A stretch of 64,000 nucleotides of DNA from Colwellia sp. Arc7-635 (GTDB lineage: Bacteria > Pseudomonadota > Gammaproteobacteria > Enterobacterales > Alteromonadaceae): assembly GCF_003971255.1 (NCBI RefSeq), contig NZ_CP034660.1:3658001-3722000 (forward strand). The letters are read 5' to 3'. Below are positions 37,398 through 45,855 of the stretch, one piece after another. Below the pieces are notes generated by a model, which searched no databases, was not told where the DNA came from, and was given only the letters and a program-made list of their open reading frames with translations. A program made the translations under genes and the position numbers. Position 1 is the first letter of the stretch. Every line of letters starts with the position of its first letter.

Positions 37398-38102
37398 ATG
37401 ACATTTGAGTTTATTAAATCCAATGGTTTTACGGCTAAAATAAAGCGTACCAATCGCTCTAAATCAGCCACTATCACGGTTGAAGAGGGTAAAGTGTGTG
37501 TTGTTGTGCCTCTTCAATTAGAAAGTGAACGTATCACTAAATTACTCAAAGATAAAAACCGTTGGATAAAAGAAAAAATAGCTCTGCATCGTGAAGCCCA
37601 ACCCAAAAGTACAAAACAGTTTGTATCAGGTGAGAGCTTTTCATACCTTGGGCGTAACTACCGATTAAAGGTGCTGCAAGGTAATTACCAGCCTATAAAG
37701 CTTGTTAACGGACGTTTTGCCATCACGTTACGTGCTGGCGCAGAGAACCCTGACTTAATTCAAGATTCACTGCTCAGTTGGTACAAACAGCATGCTGAAA
37801 TTAAACTAACAGAGAAATCTAAACGTTACGCAAAAATGATGGGGGTTGAATTTAACTCTGTTGGTTTAAAAGCGTATAGAAGTCGTTGGGGGAGTTGTAG
37901 TGTGGAAGGCGATATTACCTTTAACTGGAAAATCATCATGGCTCCTAATCGTATTGTTGATTATGTAGTAGCTCATGAGTTATGCCACTTAATCCATCAT
38001 GACCATTCACCTAAGTTTTGGCGTGAAGTTGAGCGTATCATGCCAAATTATGCTGAGTGTAAAGAATGGCTGAAGGTTAATGGAGATAGCCTAAACTTGT
38101 AG
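37398..38102 (+). CDS. YgjP-type (DUF45/M48-like) metallopeptidase
   Basis: This 234-residue protein has the YgjP-like layout: a beta-rich N-terminus, RSRWGSCSVEGDITFNWKI (about 160-180) and the zinc site HELCHLIHHDHSPKFW (His193, Glu194, His197, about 193-208). Proteins of this family are frequently encoded at the end of type I RM operons, immediately after hsdR, but their substrate is unknown. The ATG follows the JAB-like gene by six bases, so they are coupled. It is the last gene before the retron-like region. Confidence 0.9.
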   Translation: MTFEFIKSNGFTAKIKRTNRSKSATITVEEGKVCVVVPLQLESERITKLLKDKNRWIKEKIALHREAQPKSTKQFVSGESFSYLGRNYRLKVLQGNYQPIKLVNGRFAITLRAGAENPDLIQDSLLSWYKQHAEIKLTEKSKRYAKMMGVEFNSVGLKAYRSRWGSCSVEGDITFNWKIIMAPNRIVDYVVAHELCHLIHHDHSPKFWREVERIMPNYAECKEWLKVNGDSLNL

Positions 38103-38505
38103 TATTCATATATAAAAAACTAAAGAATAAGTAGATAGCCATATTCTTGTTTATATACCATTACCGACTAATGACGATAGGAAACTATGTTGAAGAACTG
38201 AACGTAGTGTAGTAATATTTATACATACCTTGCGACTAGGAGAATCTCCAGTCAAAAATGTAAGGTCCCTAGCCGTTATTATTAAGTTACTTGAAGCGCA
38301 GACATAAGATTATAATTCTTATACTGCGCTTTTTTGTAATCCCTACTATGTATATAGTCTTAATACTTCATTTTATCTATAACTCTTACCTCACCTTACA
38401 ATAAATTAAAAAAATTGTTATCTATCTATGTGTTGCTGTATTCTGTTGGCTTATAATAATCGAATACTTAAAGCTATATTTGGCACTTTATGAAAGGTAA
38501 ACATT
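38103..38505 (+). ncRNA. Candidate retron msr-msd region (structured, non-coding)
   Basis: No gene is seen in these 403 bases, directly upstream of the reverse transcriptase, where retrons place their RNA. Hairpin 1 (38234-38253): GACT-A-GGAG with CTCC-AGTC, 8 bp with a bulge. Hairpin 2 (38297-38332): GCGCAG with CTGCGC, inner stem ATAAGA with TCTTAT, then a T run. A candidate a1/a2 pair is TGTAAGGT (38259-38266) with ACCTTACA (38393-38400), and CCCTAGC (38268-38273) resembles a branch-G context. An alternative outer stem is TATACATA (38220-38227) with TATGTATA (38347-38354). A -10-like TATAAT lies near 38452. The exact msr-msd limits are not resolved by eye. Confidence 0.5.
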
Positions 38506-39492
38506 ATGTCTGAGAAAAGAAGCCTTGAAGATATTTTTTTATCAACATTTCACAATAAATATAGCTTCAAAGAGTTTATTGAACTTGATATAAGTAAAGA
38601 ATATGAAATATTTAATATTAATGACCGTACTATTTACAGCCCTTCAGCAAAATTAAAGGCGTTTCATAGATTTATAATTAGCTGTATTTTAGAGTATGCT
38701 GAGTTCAATAAAGATGTTGTTTTTTCTTATAGAAAAGGAACAACTATTAGGGATGCTGTTGAAAGGCACTCTAATAATAGTTTCTTTTTTCAAACTGATA
38801 TAAAAAGTTTTTTTACTAGCATATCTACTAATGATGTTAAATCTACATTGCTCCATCAATTAGTTGATATCCCCGTATCTGATGTTAATCATTTTATCGA
38901 TTTATTAATTAAATATTGTGTTGTCGATAACATCCTTCCTACTGGCTTTTCAACATCACCAATTTTAAGTAATTTATGTTTATTTAAGTTTGATAACCAA
39001 TTAGAAAAATTAGCTAAAGAAAAACACCTTCATTACTCTCGCTATTCTGATGATTTAATATTATCCAGCAAAAGCTTAGATACACTAAATGAAATTGAAC
39101 TAACAATTCAAAGGTATTTAACTCAATACATCAACAGCACTATAAAGTTAAATCAATCTAAAACCAAAATCACCAAAAAAGGCCAACGCATAAAACTGTT
39201 AGGATTAGTTATTTTACCTAATGGTATAGTTACAATTGATAAAAAAACCAAAAGACAAATGGAAACACTCTTTCACCTCTATTTAACCGATGACGAAAAG
39301 TTCGAAAACTATATTTCAACTCATTTTAAAAATAAAAAAGATCAACAAACATCGTTAAAAGAATATGGGATATCAATACTTTCAGGAAAGTTGATGGCTA
39401 TTAACTCAATGGATAAGGGTTATTTAAATAAACTAAGAACAAAATATGGAAATACAGTGATTGAAATGTTTTTACGAAAAACGGTGAAGTAA
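38506..39492 (+). CDS. Retron-type reverse transcriptase
   Basis: This 328-residue protein has the reverse transcriptase palm motifs: QTDIKSFFTSI (Asp98), LPTGFSTSPILSN (144-156) and YSRYSDDLILS with the catalytic YSDD (180-183). KTKITKKGQRIKLLGLVI follows. The size and single-domain layout fit retron enzymes, which make a multicopy single-stranded DNA from an upstream RNA. It deviates from the textbook set: YSDD for YADD, TGFSTSP for QGAPTSP, and no clear VTG or NAxxH. The next gene starts one base after its stop codon. A non-retron defence RT is an alternative. Confidence 0.8.
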   Translation: MSEKRSLEDIFLSTFHNKYSFKEFIELDISKEYEIFNINDRTIYSPSAKLKAFHRFIISCILEYAEFNKDVVFSYRKGTTIRDAVERHSNNSFFFQTDIKSFFTSISTNDVKSTLLHQLVDIPVSDVNHFIDLLIKYCVVDNILPTGFSTSPILSNLCLFKFDNQLEKLAKEKHLHYSRYSDDLILSSKSLDTLNEIELTIQRYLTQYINSTIKLNQSKTKITKKGQRIKLLGLVILPNGIVTIDKKTKRQMETLFHLYLTDDEKFENYISTHFKNKKDQQTSLKEYGISILSGKLMAINSMDKGYLNKLRTKYGNTVIEMFLRKTVK

Positions 39493-39493
39493 T

Positions 39494-40870
39494 TTGTTAT
39501 TTAATTTAATAGTAGAAAATGTTCAGCATCTTTCAAAATTGGAGCTTTCGTTAGACCTATCTAAAAACCAACTAATTTGTATCGTTGGTAAAAACGGTGT
39601 CGGTAAAACAACATTGATAAGAGCAATTAGAAACATTACTAAAAATAATACCTTTCAAGAGACTGGTGCTCCCTATATTTTCTCTTCAGAAAGTAAAATC
39701 ACTTATGATATTAATAATTCGTTAATTAATTTTAAATTTAATCCTAAGTTAGGTGCTTTAGATACTAAACAACTTATTCCCCAAGAAATAAAAGATAGTA
39801 TACAGGTTGAGCTACCTATCCCACATGGGGAGCGCTTCAATCACTTCAGGTTATTATCTGAACAGGACGAAGAGATTAGAGCCAAAATAGCTATTGGTGA
39901 TTATTCAAAACCAGACGAATTAATAGATTTGCTTAACAATATTTATAAAGACAATAGATTCGAAAAGTTAAAACAAGTAAAGGTCAAAAACAATACTTAT
40001 TACTTTATTCTAAAAGATGAAAGCGAGCGTTATTACATTAGGGAGGATTACCTAAGCTCAGGAGAATACTTTGTTATAAACCTATATAAACACATCAAAA
40101 GTAAAAAGAAATTAATTGTTATTGATGAAATAGATATTTCTCTCGACGCAAGCGCCCAAGTAAATTTAATTAAAGAGCTTAAGTTATTCTGCGAAGAATA
40201 TGGCGTGAATATCATGTTCACTACACATTCTTTAGCTTTAATGAAAAAAGTTGATGAATACGGTGTAGATATTCATTATATGGAGTTAGATGGAGAGACA
40301 AAGAATGTTTTGATTGAGCCGAGAGCTTATAATTATGTTAAAAGCTTGATGTTCGATTTTCAAGGTTATGATCGATATATTCTTACTGAAGACGAACGAT
40401 TAGCTCATTACCTTAGGTATTTAATCCAAAAATCTGGAACTGACGTTTTTTACAAATATCAAATTATACCTGTGGGTGGAGCTACCCAAGTAGTTGATTT
40501 AAAATTAAGAAATAAAGACCAAAGGTTTCTAACTTATGATCATAACGTATTAACGGTTTTAGATGGAGATCAATTAGGGAAAGGATATCTGGCTGCATGT
40601 GACGGAATTTTATTCATACCTTTTCAAAGTATTGAATTAGAAATCCTTGCACGCTATCGAGAAGAGGACTCTATAATTCCTCGAGTAGATAGAATTGACG
40701 GAGGAACTGAGGCTAAAAGATCAAAGAATTTATTTAATAAATTAACTTATAAACCCTATGAAGCGGAACCTTTAATGTCAGAAGAGACAATATATAACTA
40801 TTTATCAGGTATCGCTGGCGATAAAGTTGAAATATTATCAGGCGAAATATTATCTTTTTTAAATAAGTAG
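39494..40870 (+). CDS. OLD-like ATPase with TOPRIM-like C-terminus (probable retron effector)
   Basis: This 458-residue protein has a Walker A motif (VGKNGVGKTTL, residues 31-41), an ABC-type signature (YLSSGEYFVINLY, about 195), Walker B (LIVIDEIDISLD, about 215) and a THSLALMKK switch. The C-terminal part carries ILTEDERLAHYLRYL (about 295) and VLDGDQLGKG (about 355), a TOPRIM-like pair of an acidic E-D-E and a D-x-D. That is the layout of OLD-family nucleases, which serve as effectors in type I-B retrons such as Retron-Eco8. The start is TTG at 39494, with a weak site; translation is probably coupled to the RT. Confidence 0.78.
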   Translation: MLFNLIVENVQHLSKLELSLDLSKNQLICIVGKNGVGKTTLIRAIRNITKNNTFQETGAPYIFSSESKITYDINNSLINFKFNPKLGALDTKQLIPQEIKDSIQVELPIPHGERFNHFRLLSEQDEEIRAKIAIGDYSKPDELIDLLNNIYKDNRFEKLKQVKVKNNTYYFILKDESERYYIREDYLSSGEYFVINLYKHIKSKKKLIVIDEIDISLDASAQVNLIKELKLFCEEYGVNIMFTTHSLALMKKVDEYGVDIHYMELDGETKNVLIEPRAYNYVKSLMFDFQGYDRYILTEDERLAHYLRYLIQKSGTDVFYKYQIIPVGGATQVVDLKLRNKDQRFLTYDHNVLTVLDGDQLGKGYLAACDGILFIPFQSIELEILARYREEDSIIPRVDRIDGGTEAKRSKNLFNKLTYKPYEAEPLMSEETIYNYLSGIAGDKVEILSGEILSFLNK

Positions 40871-40903
40871 TTTATACACGTTTCGACAATGTGACTTTTT
40901 CCT

Positions 40904-40935
40904 TTGGTACTATGCGAGGTACCACAAAATAAATA
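40904..40935. repeat. Integrase arm-type repeat, right end of island
   Basis: GGTACTATGCGAGGTACCACAA matches the left-end copy near 23161 in the same orientation, with the same GGTACCACAA tail and a nearby ATAAA. It is about 60 bases from attR. Confidence 0.55.
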
Positions 40936-40987
40936 AAAACACATTATAACGACTAAATACAAAGACTTAAACCTCAAACCCAGATGT

Positions 40988-41003
40988 CCCCCGCTCCACC
41001 AAA
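40988..41003 (+). repeat. attR: right copy of the 16-bp ssrA-end repeat
   Basis: CCCCCGCTCCACCAAA is identical to the tmRNA 3' end at 23033-23048. It defines the right end of the island. The tmRNA body is not duplicated here, so only the left copy is a functional gene. Confidence 0.88.
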
Positions 41004-41055
41004 ATAAAGACCGTTTTTAGTCCATTAGTTATACCTAGTAACTTTTAGATTTGGC

Positions 41056-41103
41056 CATAGTGTGGCAACACACTATGATAAAAACCGCTTAATTGCGGTT
41101 TTT
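41056..41103 (+). terminator. Original host ssrA terminator, displaced by the island
   Basis: CATAGTGTG - GCAA - CACACTATG (41056-41077) is a perfect 9-bp stem with a GCAA tetraloop, followed by AAAACCGC - 6-base loop - GCGGTTTT and a T run (41081-41105). Positioned just beyond attR, it is likely the terminator that followed ssrA before insertion. Confidence 0.65.
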
Positions 41104-41105
41104 TT

Positions 41106-41445
41106 ATGTCTAAAAAATATAGCTGCTAAACAAAAAAGATTAATAACAAATTAGTTAAGCCCCCCTCAATAAGTGTTATTACATACGTAATAGCCACCGC
41201 AGGGCATTTAGATGAATTTATGATGCATGGTGGGTTAATTTAAGCGTACGGTATCAGTAGTGTTCAAACCTGCTTGAATAGCACTTAATAAACAAGCTCA
41301 GGTTCAAAACATAACATGTGAGTATTGATAAGTTGATTAAGCTATATTGCGAAGAGTGCCGTTTAACAATCACTATCGAACAGCTGGCAAGCTAGTTAAG
41401 AGCAATATCATTTCATTTACTCTTAACCTGAGTCCCAAGTAGAAA
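41106..41445. other. Intergenic region, possible gene debris
   Basis: About 340 bases without a convincing gene. A short open stretch at about 41170-41236 reads like the tail of a protein (AGHLDEFMMHGGLI then stop) but has no start or neighbour. It may be a remnant. Confidence 0.3.
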
Positions 41446-42177
41446 TTATTTCCCTATTATTACGACAGGTTTTGGTTCTATGATTGGCTGAGGGTCAGCA
41501 CTACCATCATGTGGATTTCCGCCAATTTGATCAGGTACAGCGCCATGCACTAAATCTCTTGCTTCTGCCATCCATGCGTATTGACCATTGCCAGCTAGAG
41601 AGTAAATACCTTGTGGAGTTTCAATATGACCATATATAGCCCGATCATTAATGGTTATTGTTGTGGTATATATATCGTCATTTAACGAAAATGATGCGTT
41701 GATGATTTTATTGCCACGACTATCAAGCTGAGTACTTTCTATCACTACATCCTGATACATATCAAAAAATGGCACAGCAAGCTCAAGTTTGTCACCTTCT
41801 TTTAGTGATGAGATATGATCGTTATCAATTTCTAAGTACACTTCACCACGTAAATTTTCTCTTAATTTTCCTGAGGCTTTTAATACTTGCTCTGCAGTTT
41901 CTGATTGAGTAAAAGGCGTATCTTCATTCAAAGTGTTATCTATCTCTTCAATGATACTGTTTACAATGCTATCAGCTTGTTTTGAAAAAACGTTTTTCAC
42001 TTGAACTTGTTGATGAGAAACTAAATGTTGCAGGCGTGCAGATTCTTTTTGTTCCGCTGTCGTTTGCTTATTTTTTATATTTTTATCTATTCCCGTATCG
42101 CTATTTGATAAGCTTAACCATAATGTGCTTGCGAGAATAATGCCTAAGCCAACCAAAATTAATAATACTTTTTTCAT
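41446..42177 (-). CDS. Membrane-anchored or exported protein of unknown function
   Basis: This 243-residue protein has one N-terminal hydrophobic segment (MKKVLLILVGLGIILASTLWLSL) and a long extracytoplasmic part. A charged helical stretch follows (about 40-110), then a beta-rich domain (RENLRGEVYLEIDNDHISSLKEGDKLELAVPFFD) and a Pro-rich tail (PQPIIEPKPVVIIGK). I do not recognise the family. It lies 223 bases downstream of the metzincin on the same strand and may be related to it as inhibitor, anchor or substrate, but that is position-based inference. Confidence 0.72.
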   Translation of the reverse strand: MKKVLLILVGLGIILASTLWLSLSNSDTGIDKNIKNKQTTAEQKESARLQHLVSHQQVQVKNVFSKQADSIVNSIIEEIDNTLNEDTPFTQSETAEQVLKASGKLRENLRGEVYLEIDNDHISSLKEGDKLELAVPFFDMYQDVVIESTQLDSRGNKIINASFSLNDDIYTTTITINDRAIYGHIETPQGIYSLAGNGQYAWMAEARDLVHGAVPDQIGGNPHDGSADPQPIIEPKPVVIIGK

Positions 42178-42400
42178 CGATTTCTTTCCTAAGCTTTCAA
42201 TTTTATATTCCGTATGACGTAAACTTTTTGGTTGAACGCTTAAACGGCCGTCATATAGTTTTTTGAAAAATATCTAAATGTGCTTTAAAACGAAGTTAGC
42301 CAGATAGTCACTTGCTAACTTCGTTGATGCTATTAAGTAATATGCATTTAAACAATTGATATTACTTAATTATAATAATACTTAATTATAAAATCGGCGA

Positions 42401-43162
42401 TTAACGGAATGCCGCAATAGTATTAGTAACAAGTTCAAGAGCTCGTTGAGAGTCAGCAACATTGTTAACACCAATTGGCTCGCCGCTTAATGCCAACCCA
42501 GGGTTAGAGAAGTAAGACAGCTGATTGGTTGTATTGAACTCTTGTGGATATGCCATGATAGTAGCAAATTGGTTATCTACACCGTAACCAACAGCCCAAT
42601 CATGCAGTCCACCAACAGCACCCTGTCTAACTGAATGGCCTAAGCCCATATTGTGACCTAATTCGTGCATAAAGGTGAGTGTTGTATCACCACAGTTATT
42701 AGCCGTAATATTATATGCATAGCTGTCATAAGCATCATGATCAGGGAAAATATCATCCATGCCATAAATAGAGCCTGCAATACCACAAGTTGAGCCTCTT
42801 GACGTACTTTCAGCAGATCCGATAACAACAACGAAGTCAGATTTGTATGTGTCACGCCAATTACGAATTTGGCTATTTTTATAGAAGCTTTGGACATTTC
42901 CCCATGATGCAACATAGTCAGTGCTAACTTGATTGTCGCCATCCCAAGCTAAAACTAAGTTAATATCTAGACCATTTTTTTTATAGTTAGCATTTGAATC
43001 AGCAATGATATTGGTAATTTCTGCATTGATATCAAAGCTTCTCGCTTTTGCTGCTGCCGTATAATATACATCAACGACTACATCTTTAGCCATTACTGAA
43101 GTGCTTAGTGCCACGGTCACTGATAAAGCTATCAGTGTTTTATTTACGATTTTTTTTAACAT
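42401..43162 (-). CDS. Secreted metzincin-type zinc metalloprotease
   Basis: This 253-residue protein has a signal peptide (MLKKIVNKTLIALSVTVALSTSVMA) and a metzincin catalytic domain: the zinc site HELGHNMGLGHS (about residues 165-176, three histidines and a glutamate) and the Met-turn ATIMAYP (about 200). The layout is that of reprolysin-like (M12-type) enzymes without extra domains. It probably degrades extracellular protein. A pair of cysteines (SRGSTCGIAG and NNCGD) may form a disulfide. It is likely expressed alone or with the protein gene downstream. The substrate is unknown. Confidence 0.88.
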   Translation of the reverse strand: MLKKIVNKTLIALSVTVALSTSVMAKDVVVDVYYTAAAKARSFDINAEITNIIADSNANYKKNGLDINLVLAWDGDNQVSTDYVASWGNVQSFYKNSQIRNWRDTYKSDFVVVIGSAESTSRGSTCGIAGSIYGMDDIFPDHDAYDSYAYNITANNCGDTTLTFMHELGHNMGLGHSVRQGAVGGLHDWAVGYGVDNQFATIMAYPQEFNTTNQLSYFSNPGLALSGEPIGVNNVADSQRALELVTNTIAAFR

Positions 43163-43871
43163 ATTTTCTCCATAACTACGGTTATTTTTATTATTTTACT
43201 CGCTGATAAAAATACGATATTTTGCTATTTCTTATCAGCCTTTTCTGCCAACTAATTAGAAGTTAAAGAGAGAATTTAGAATAGTAATAATACGACATTT
43301 TTTCGCACAGGTAGGAGTAACGCAATGAGTTTAAGTTAACGTAAGAGTTATTTTCAAACTGATTGCACTAACAAAAAATGAAACCTAAAAACAAATCAAA
43401 CCGTTTATTTTCAACGTACTACATGGAAATCTCAATAGGGAAATTAAAGGTGATGAATTTGGTATAACATTCACTTTCAACTAAAATAGTCGATCGACTC
43501 ATAATAACTTGTTCTGATAAAAACAGCTTTATTCTGTTTTTATGTCTAAAAAAACATGAACAATAAAGAAACATGATTATTTATCGACCACAACACTTAC
43601 TATCAACAGGCAAACTTCAGTTCAAAAACTAAAACTATGGCTATCTTCATATTGCAGTATAAGTTTGTCTGAAGTAAGAAGGATTAATCAAGGTATGGCG
43701 TAATAGGTGTGTAGGTTTTTATCTGATGATGAAATCATCTTGTAAATGAAGAGGAAGTCGATGTTCAATTTTTTGTTGCCACTTAGTATTATTATGGGTT
43801 TCACAACTCGTTGCTTTAAAAAGTCGTTCCAACATTTATTTACAAAATGGATAACAAATAATATTTGGCAA
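43163..43871. other. Long intergenic region with copy A of a dispersed repeat
   Basis: About 700 bases without a convincing gene. The part from about 43618 to 43805 is related to 46220-46395 and 47460-47645. The promoter of the metzincin should lie in the left part. Confidence 0.5.
43618..43805 (+). repeat. Dispersed ~180-bp intergenic repeat, copy A
   Basis: Shares phrases with copy C: AACTAAAACTATGG / AATAAAACCATGG, AGTATAAGTTTGTCTGAA (identical), AGGATTAATCAA, AATAGGTGTG / AATAGGCGTG, and CACTTAGT..AATTATGGGT. Overall order is preserved. It is degenerate and contains stop codons in all frames. Confidence 0.65.
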
Positions 43872-44405
43872 TTAAATACCGCAATAACAGCCTTTTACGT
43901 CACTAAGAATTAAGTTCGAGTTATAGCCTTTACTATAGTTTTTTAATACTACTTCAACATAACCATTCGATTTAGAGCATGCGAGTCCTGCAGAGTATGG
44001 CCCGAAGTACAACAAATCTTCAGCATCATCCATGATTAATATTGAAGGTGTTGAGGGGATAATCGTTAATAACTCAGAAGGTAGGTCTATATTGATAACC
44101 GTAAAACCATCCAACTTCGCTTTTTCGTCAATAGCAGCTTTATGATCTTCGCTATATTTAGTGCACGAACAACTATCATTGGTAAAATGGATAATCGTAT
44201 TGCTTAAGCCCAAGTTCTTTAGTGCGGTAATTTCTCTTACACTCTGGATAATGTCACTACCCTCTTTCCCTAATAACTTATTATTAGGGTCAAATAAAGC
44301 TAATCGATTTGTAATGAAATACATAGCCATCAAAAGTGTCAGAGCTAGCCAAAGAAATAATACAATATAATGGTATCGTGTTATTTCTTTATTTGAAGCA
44401 GGCAA
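43872..44405 (-). CDS. Thioredoxin-fold-like membrane protein (DUF6436-like)
   Basis: This 177-residue protein has one N-terminal membrane helix ([19 protein letters not shown], about residues 13-31) and an extracytoplasmic domain with [11 protein letters not shown] (about 82-92), which resembles a thioredoxin-like active-site loop. It ends with [10 protein letters not shown]-like KGCYCGI, adding more cysteines. It resembles a small family sometimes annotated DUF6436; assignment from memory. The TTG start at 44405 overlaps the end of the chemoreceptor gene by 17 bases, so coupling is likely, but a later start is possible. Confidence 0.65.
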   Translation of the reverse strand: MPASNKEITRYHYIVLFLWLALTLLMAMYFITNRLALFDPNNKLLGKEGSDIIQSVREITALKNLGLSNTIIHFTNDSCSCTKYSEDHKAAIDEKAKLDGFTVINIDLPSELLTIIPSTPSILIMDDAEDLLYFGPYSAGLACSKSNGYVEVVLKNYSKGYNSNLILSDVKGCYCGI

Positions 44406-45855
44406 TACTTGCTTCTAATGACGTTACTGCGTTAGATATTTGATCTGCTTCTTGGGCTAGCATAATGACCTTCTCAGCATCATTTCGGCCTAACAAAGTC
44501 ATTTTTTCGGTACTTTGAGAGATTTCATTTGTTGTTGTTGACTGCTCTTCTACTGCGGCAGCAACTGAATGAGCTATATCACTAGATAATGAAACTAATT
44601 GGGAAGCATTGGCAACTTCCATACCCGCTTTATCCGCAACAGAAATAACACTATCAACCGCCTCTATACATTCTCCCATGAGTTGAGTGGAAGATCTTGA
44701 ATAGTCTATAAGTTGAGTTAATGTACTACCAATTTTATCTGTACTTTCCTTAGTTCTATTTGCTAATGCTCTTACCTCATCAGCAACAACCGCAAAGCCG
44801 CGCCCTTGCTCACCGGCTCTTGCCGCTTCAATTGCTGCGTTTAACGCTAATAAGTTAGTCTGATCAGCAATACTCGTTATTTCTGATAAAACATTGGTTA
44901 TAACTTCACTAGAGCTGGCTAAAGCAGCTATTTCAACACTTGTTTTATTTAAAGCGTTAGTAAGGTCACTGTTTTTAATATGTATTGCTTCAATATATTC
45001 ATTAGCGGTCTGGGTCGAAGAGCTTGCCTCTTGCATTTTATCGCTTAATTCAGTGGTATCCTGCGCTATTGATGCAACCGTTACAGCCATTTCTTCAACA
45101 GAAGACGCTATAATTTCAGTTTCTTTCTGCCTATTACTAACAGATATTTCAAGCTCAGACTTTGCTGTCATTAAATTATTTGAGTTAATGATCAGTTCAT
45201 CGGTTTGTTTTTTAACGCCTGAGACTACATTATCAAGAATAAACAAAAGCTGATTAAACCCTTCTAATACAACATTCCCGCCAGCATCAGTTCTTACTTT
45301 TAAATCAAGTGAGTTCTCATCAGCTGTTAATACCTTGGTTACCTGTGCCAACTCTTTACCCACTTGGCTATCATCATATAAGGTCTTAGCTATGAAACCT
45401 GCAATAACACCTTCTACGATGGCATATACCGCGTGAATAAGAACGGAAGAAAAGAAGAGCCTATCTTCATCAAAAAGGTATATGCCTACACCGTCAACCT
45501 GCATAAAATAAAAAGATATATGATGGACCGCAATTAAGCCCACTGCAGAAATAAAGACCTTCCAATCACTAAAAATGATCAAAATAGCCATCAGAATAAA
45601 AATTTCAAAATGAACTTCTATTAATCCATTCATTTGATGAATGTGTAACGCTGCAAATATCATCGCTGATAGTGCACAGGCATGTTTAGTTACTGCGGCA
45701 TTAGGGGCGGTTTTTAGCATCCACAATGGAACAAGCATAGCTGGAAGTCCGATGAAAAAAGCTTCAAGAAATGTATCGTATACAAATGCCATCGCTATTG
45801 ATTCAACAAACAACAACATAAGCACCGCGGAAAAAACTTTGTTTACTTTACTCAT
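44389..45855 (-). CDS. Methyl-accepting chemotaxis protein with a multi-helix membrane sensor
   Basis: This 488-residue chemoreceptor has an N-terminal half of about six membrane helices in place of a periplasmic ligand domain. Notable histidines appear in [24 protein letters not shown] and [13 protein letters not shown]. The cytoplasmic signalling domain has the conserved hairpin tip [20 protein letters not shown] (about residues 330-350) and [17 protein letters not shown]. The membrane part may sense a hydrophobic signal, redox state or membrane energy, but this is inference. No Che genes lie nearby. The downstream small gene overlaps its end. Confidence 0.9.
   Translation of the reverse strand: MSKVNKVFSAVLMLLFVESIAMAFVYDTFLEAFFIGLPAMLVPLWMLKTAPNAAVTKHACALSAMIFAALHIHQMNGLIEVHFEIFILMAILIIFSDWKVFISAVGLIAVHHISFYFMQVDGVGIYLFDEDRLFFSSVLIHAVYAIVEGVIAGFIAKTLYDDSQVGKELAQVTKVLTADENSLDLKVRTDAGGNVVLEGFNQLLFILDNVVSGVKKQTDELIINSNNLMTAKSELEISVSNRQKETEIIASSVEEMAVTVASIAQDTTELSDKMQEASSSTQTANEYIEAIHIKNSDLTNALNKTSVEIAALASSSEVITNVLSEITSIADQTNLLALNAAIEAARAGEQGRGFAVVADEVRALANRTKESTDKIGSTLTQLIDYSRSSTQLMGECIEAVDSVISVADKAGMEVANASQLVSLSSDIAHSVAAAVEEQSTTTNEISQSTEKMTLLGRNDAEKVIMLAQEADQISNAVTSLEASIACFK

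Noticed and set aside
40988-41003. A second tmRNA or tRNA gene at the right island border
   Set aside because: Only the last 16 bases of the tmRNA are present. There is no T arm or acceptor partner upstream.
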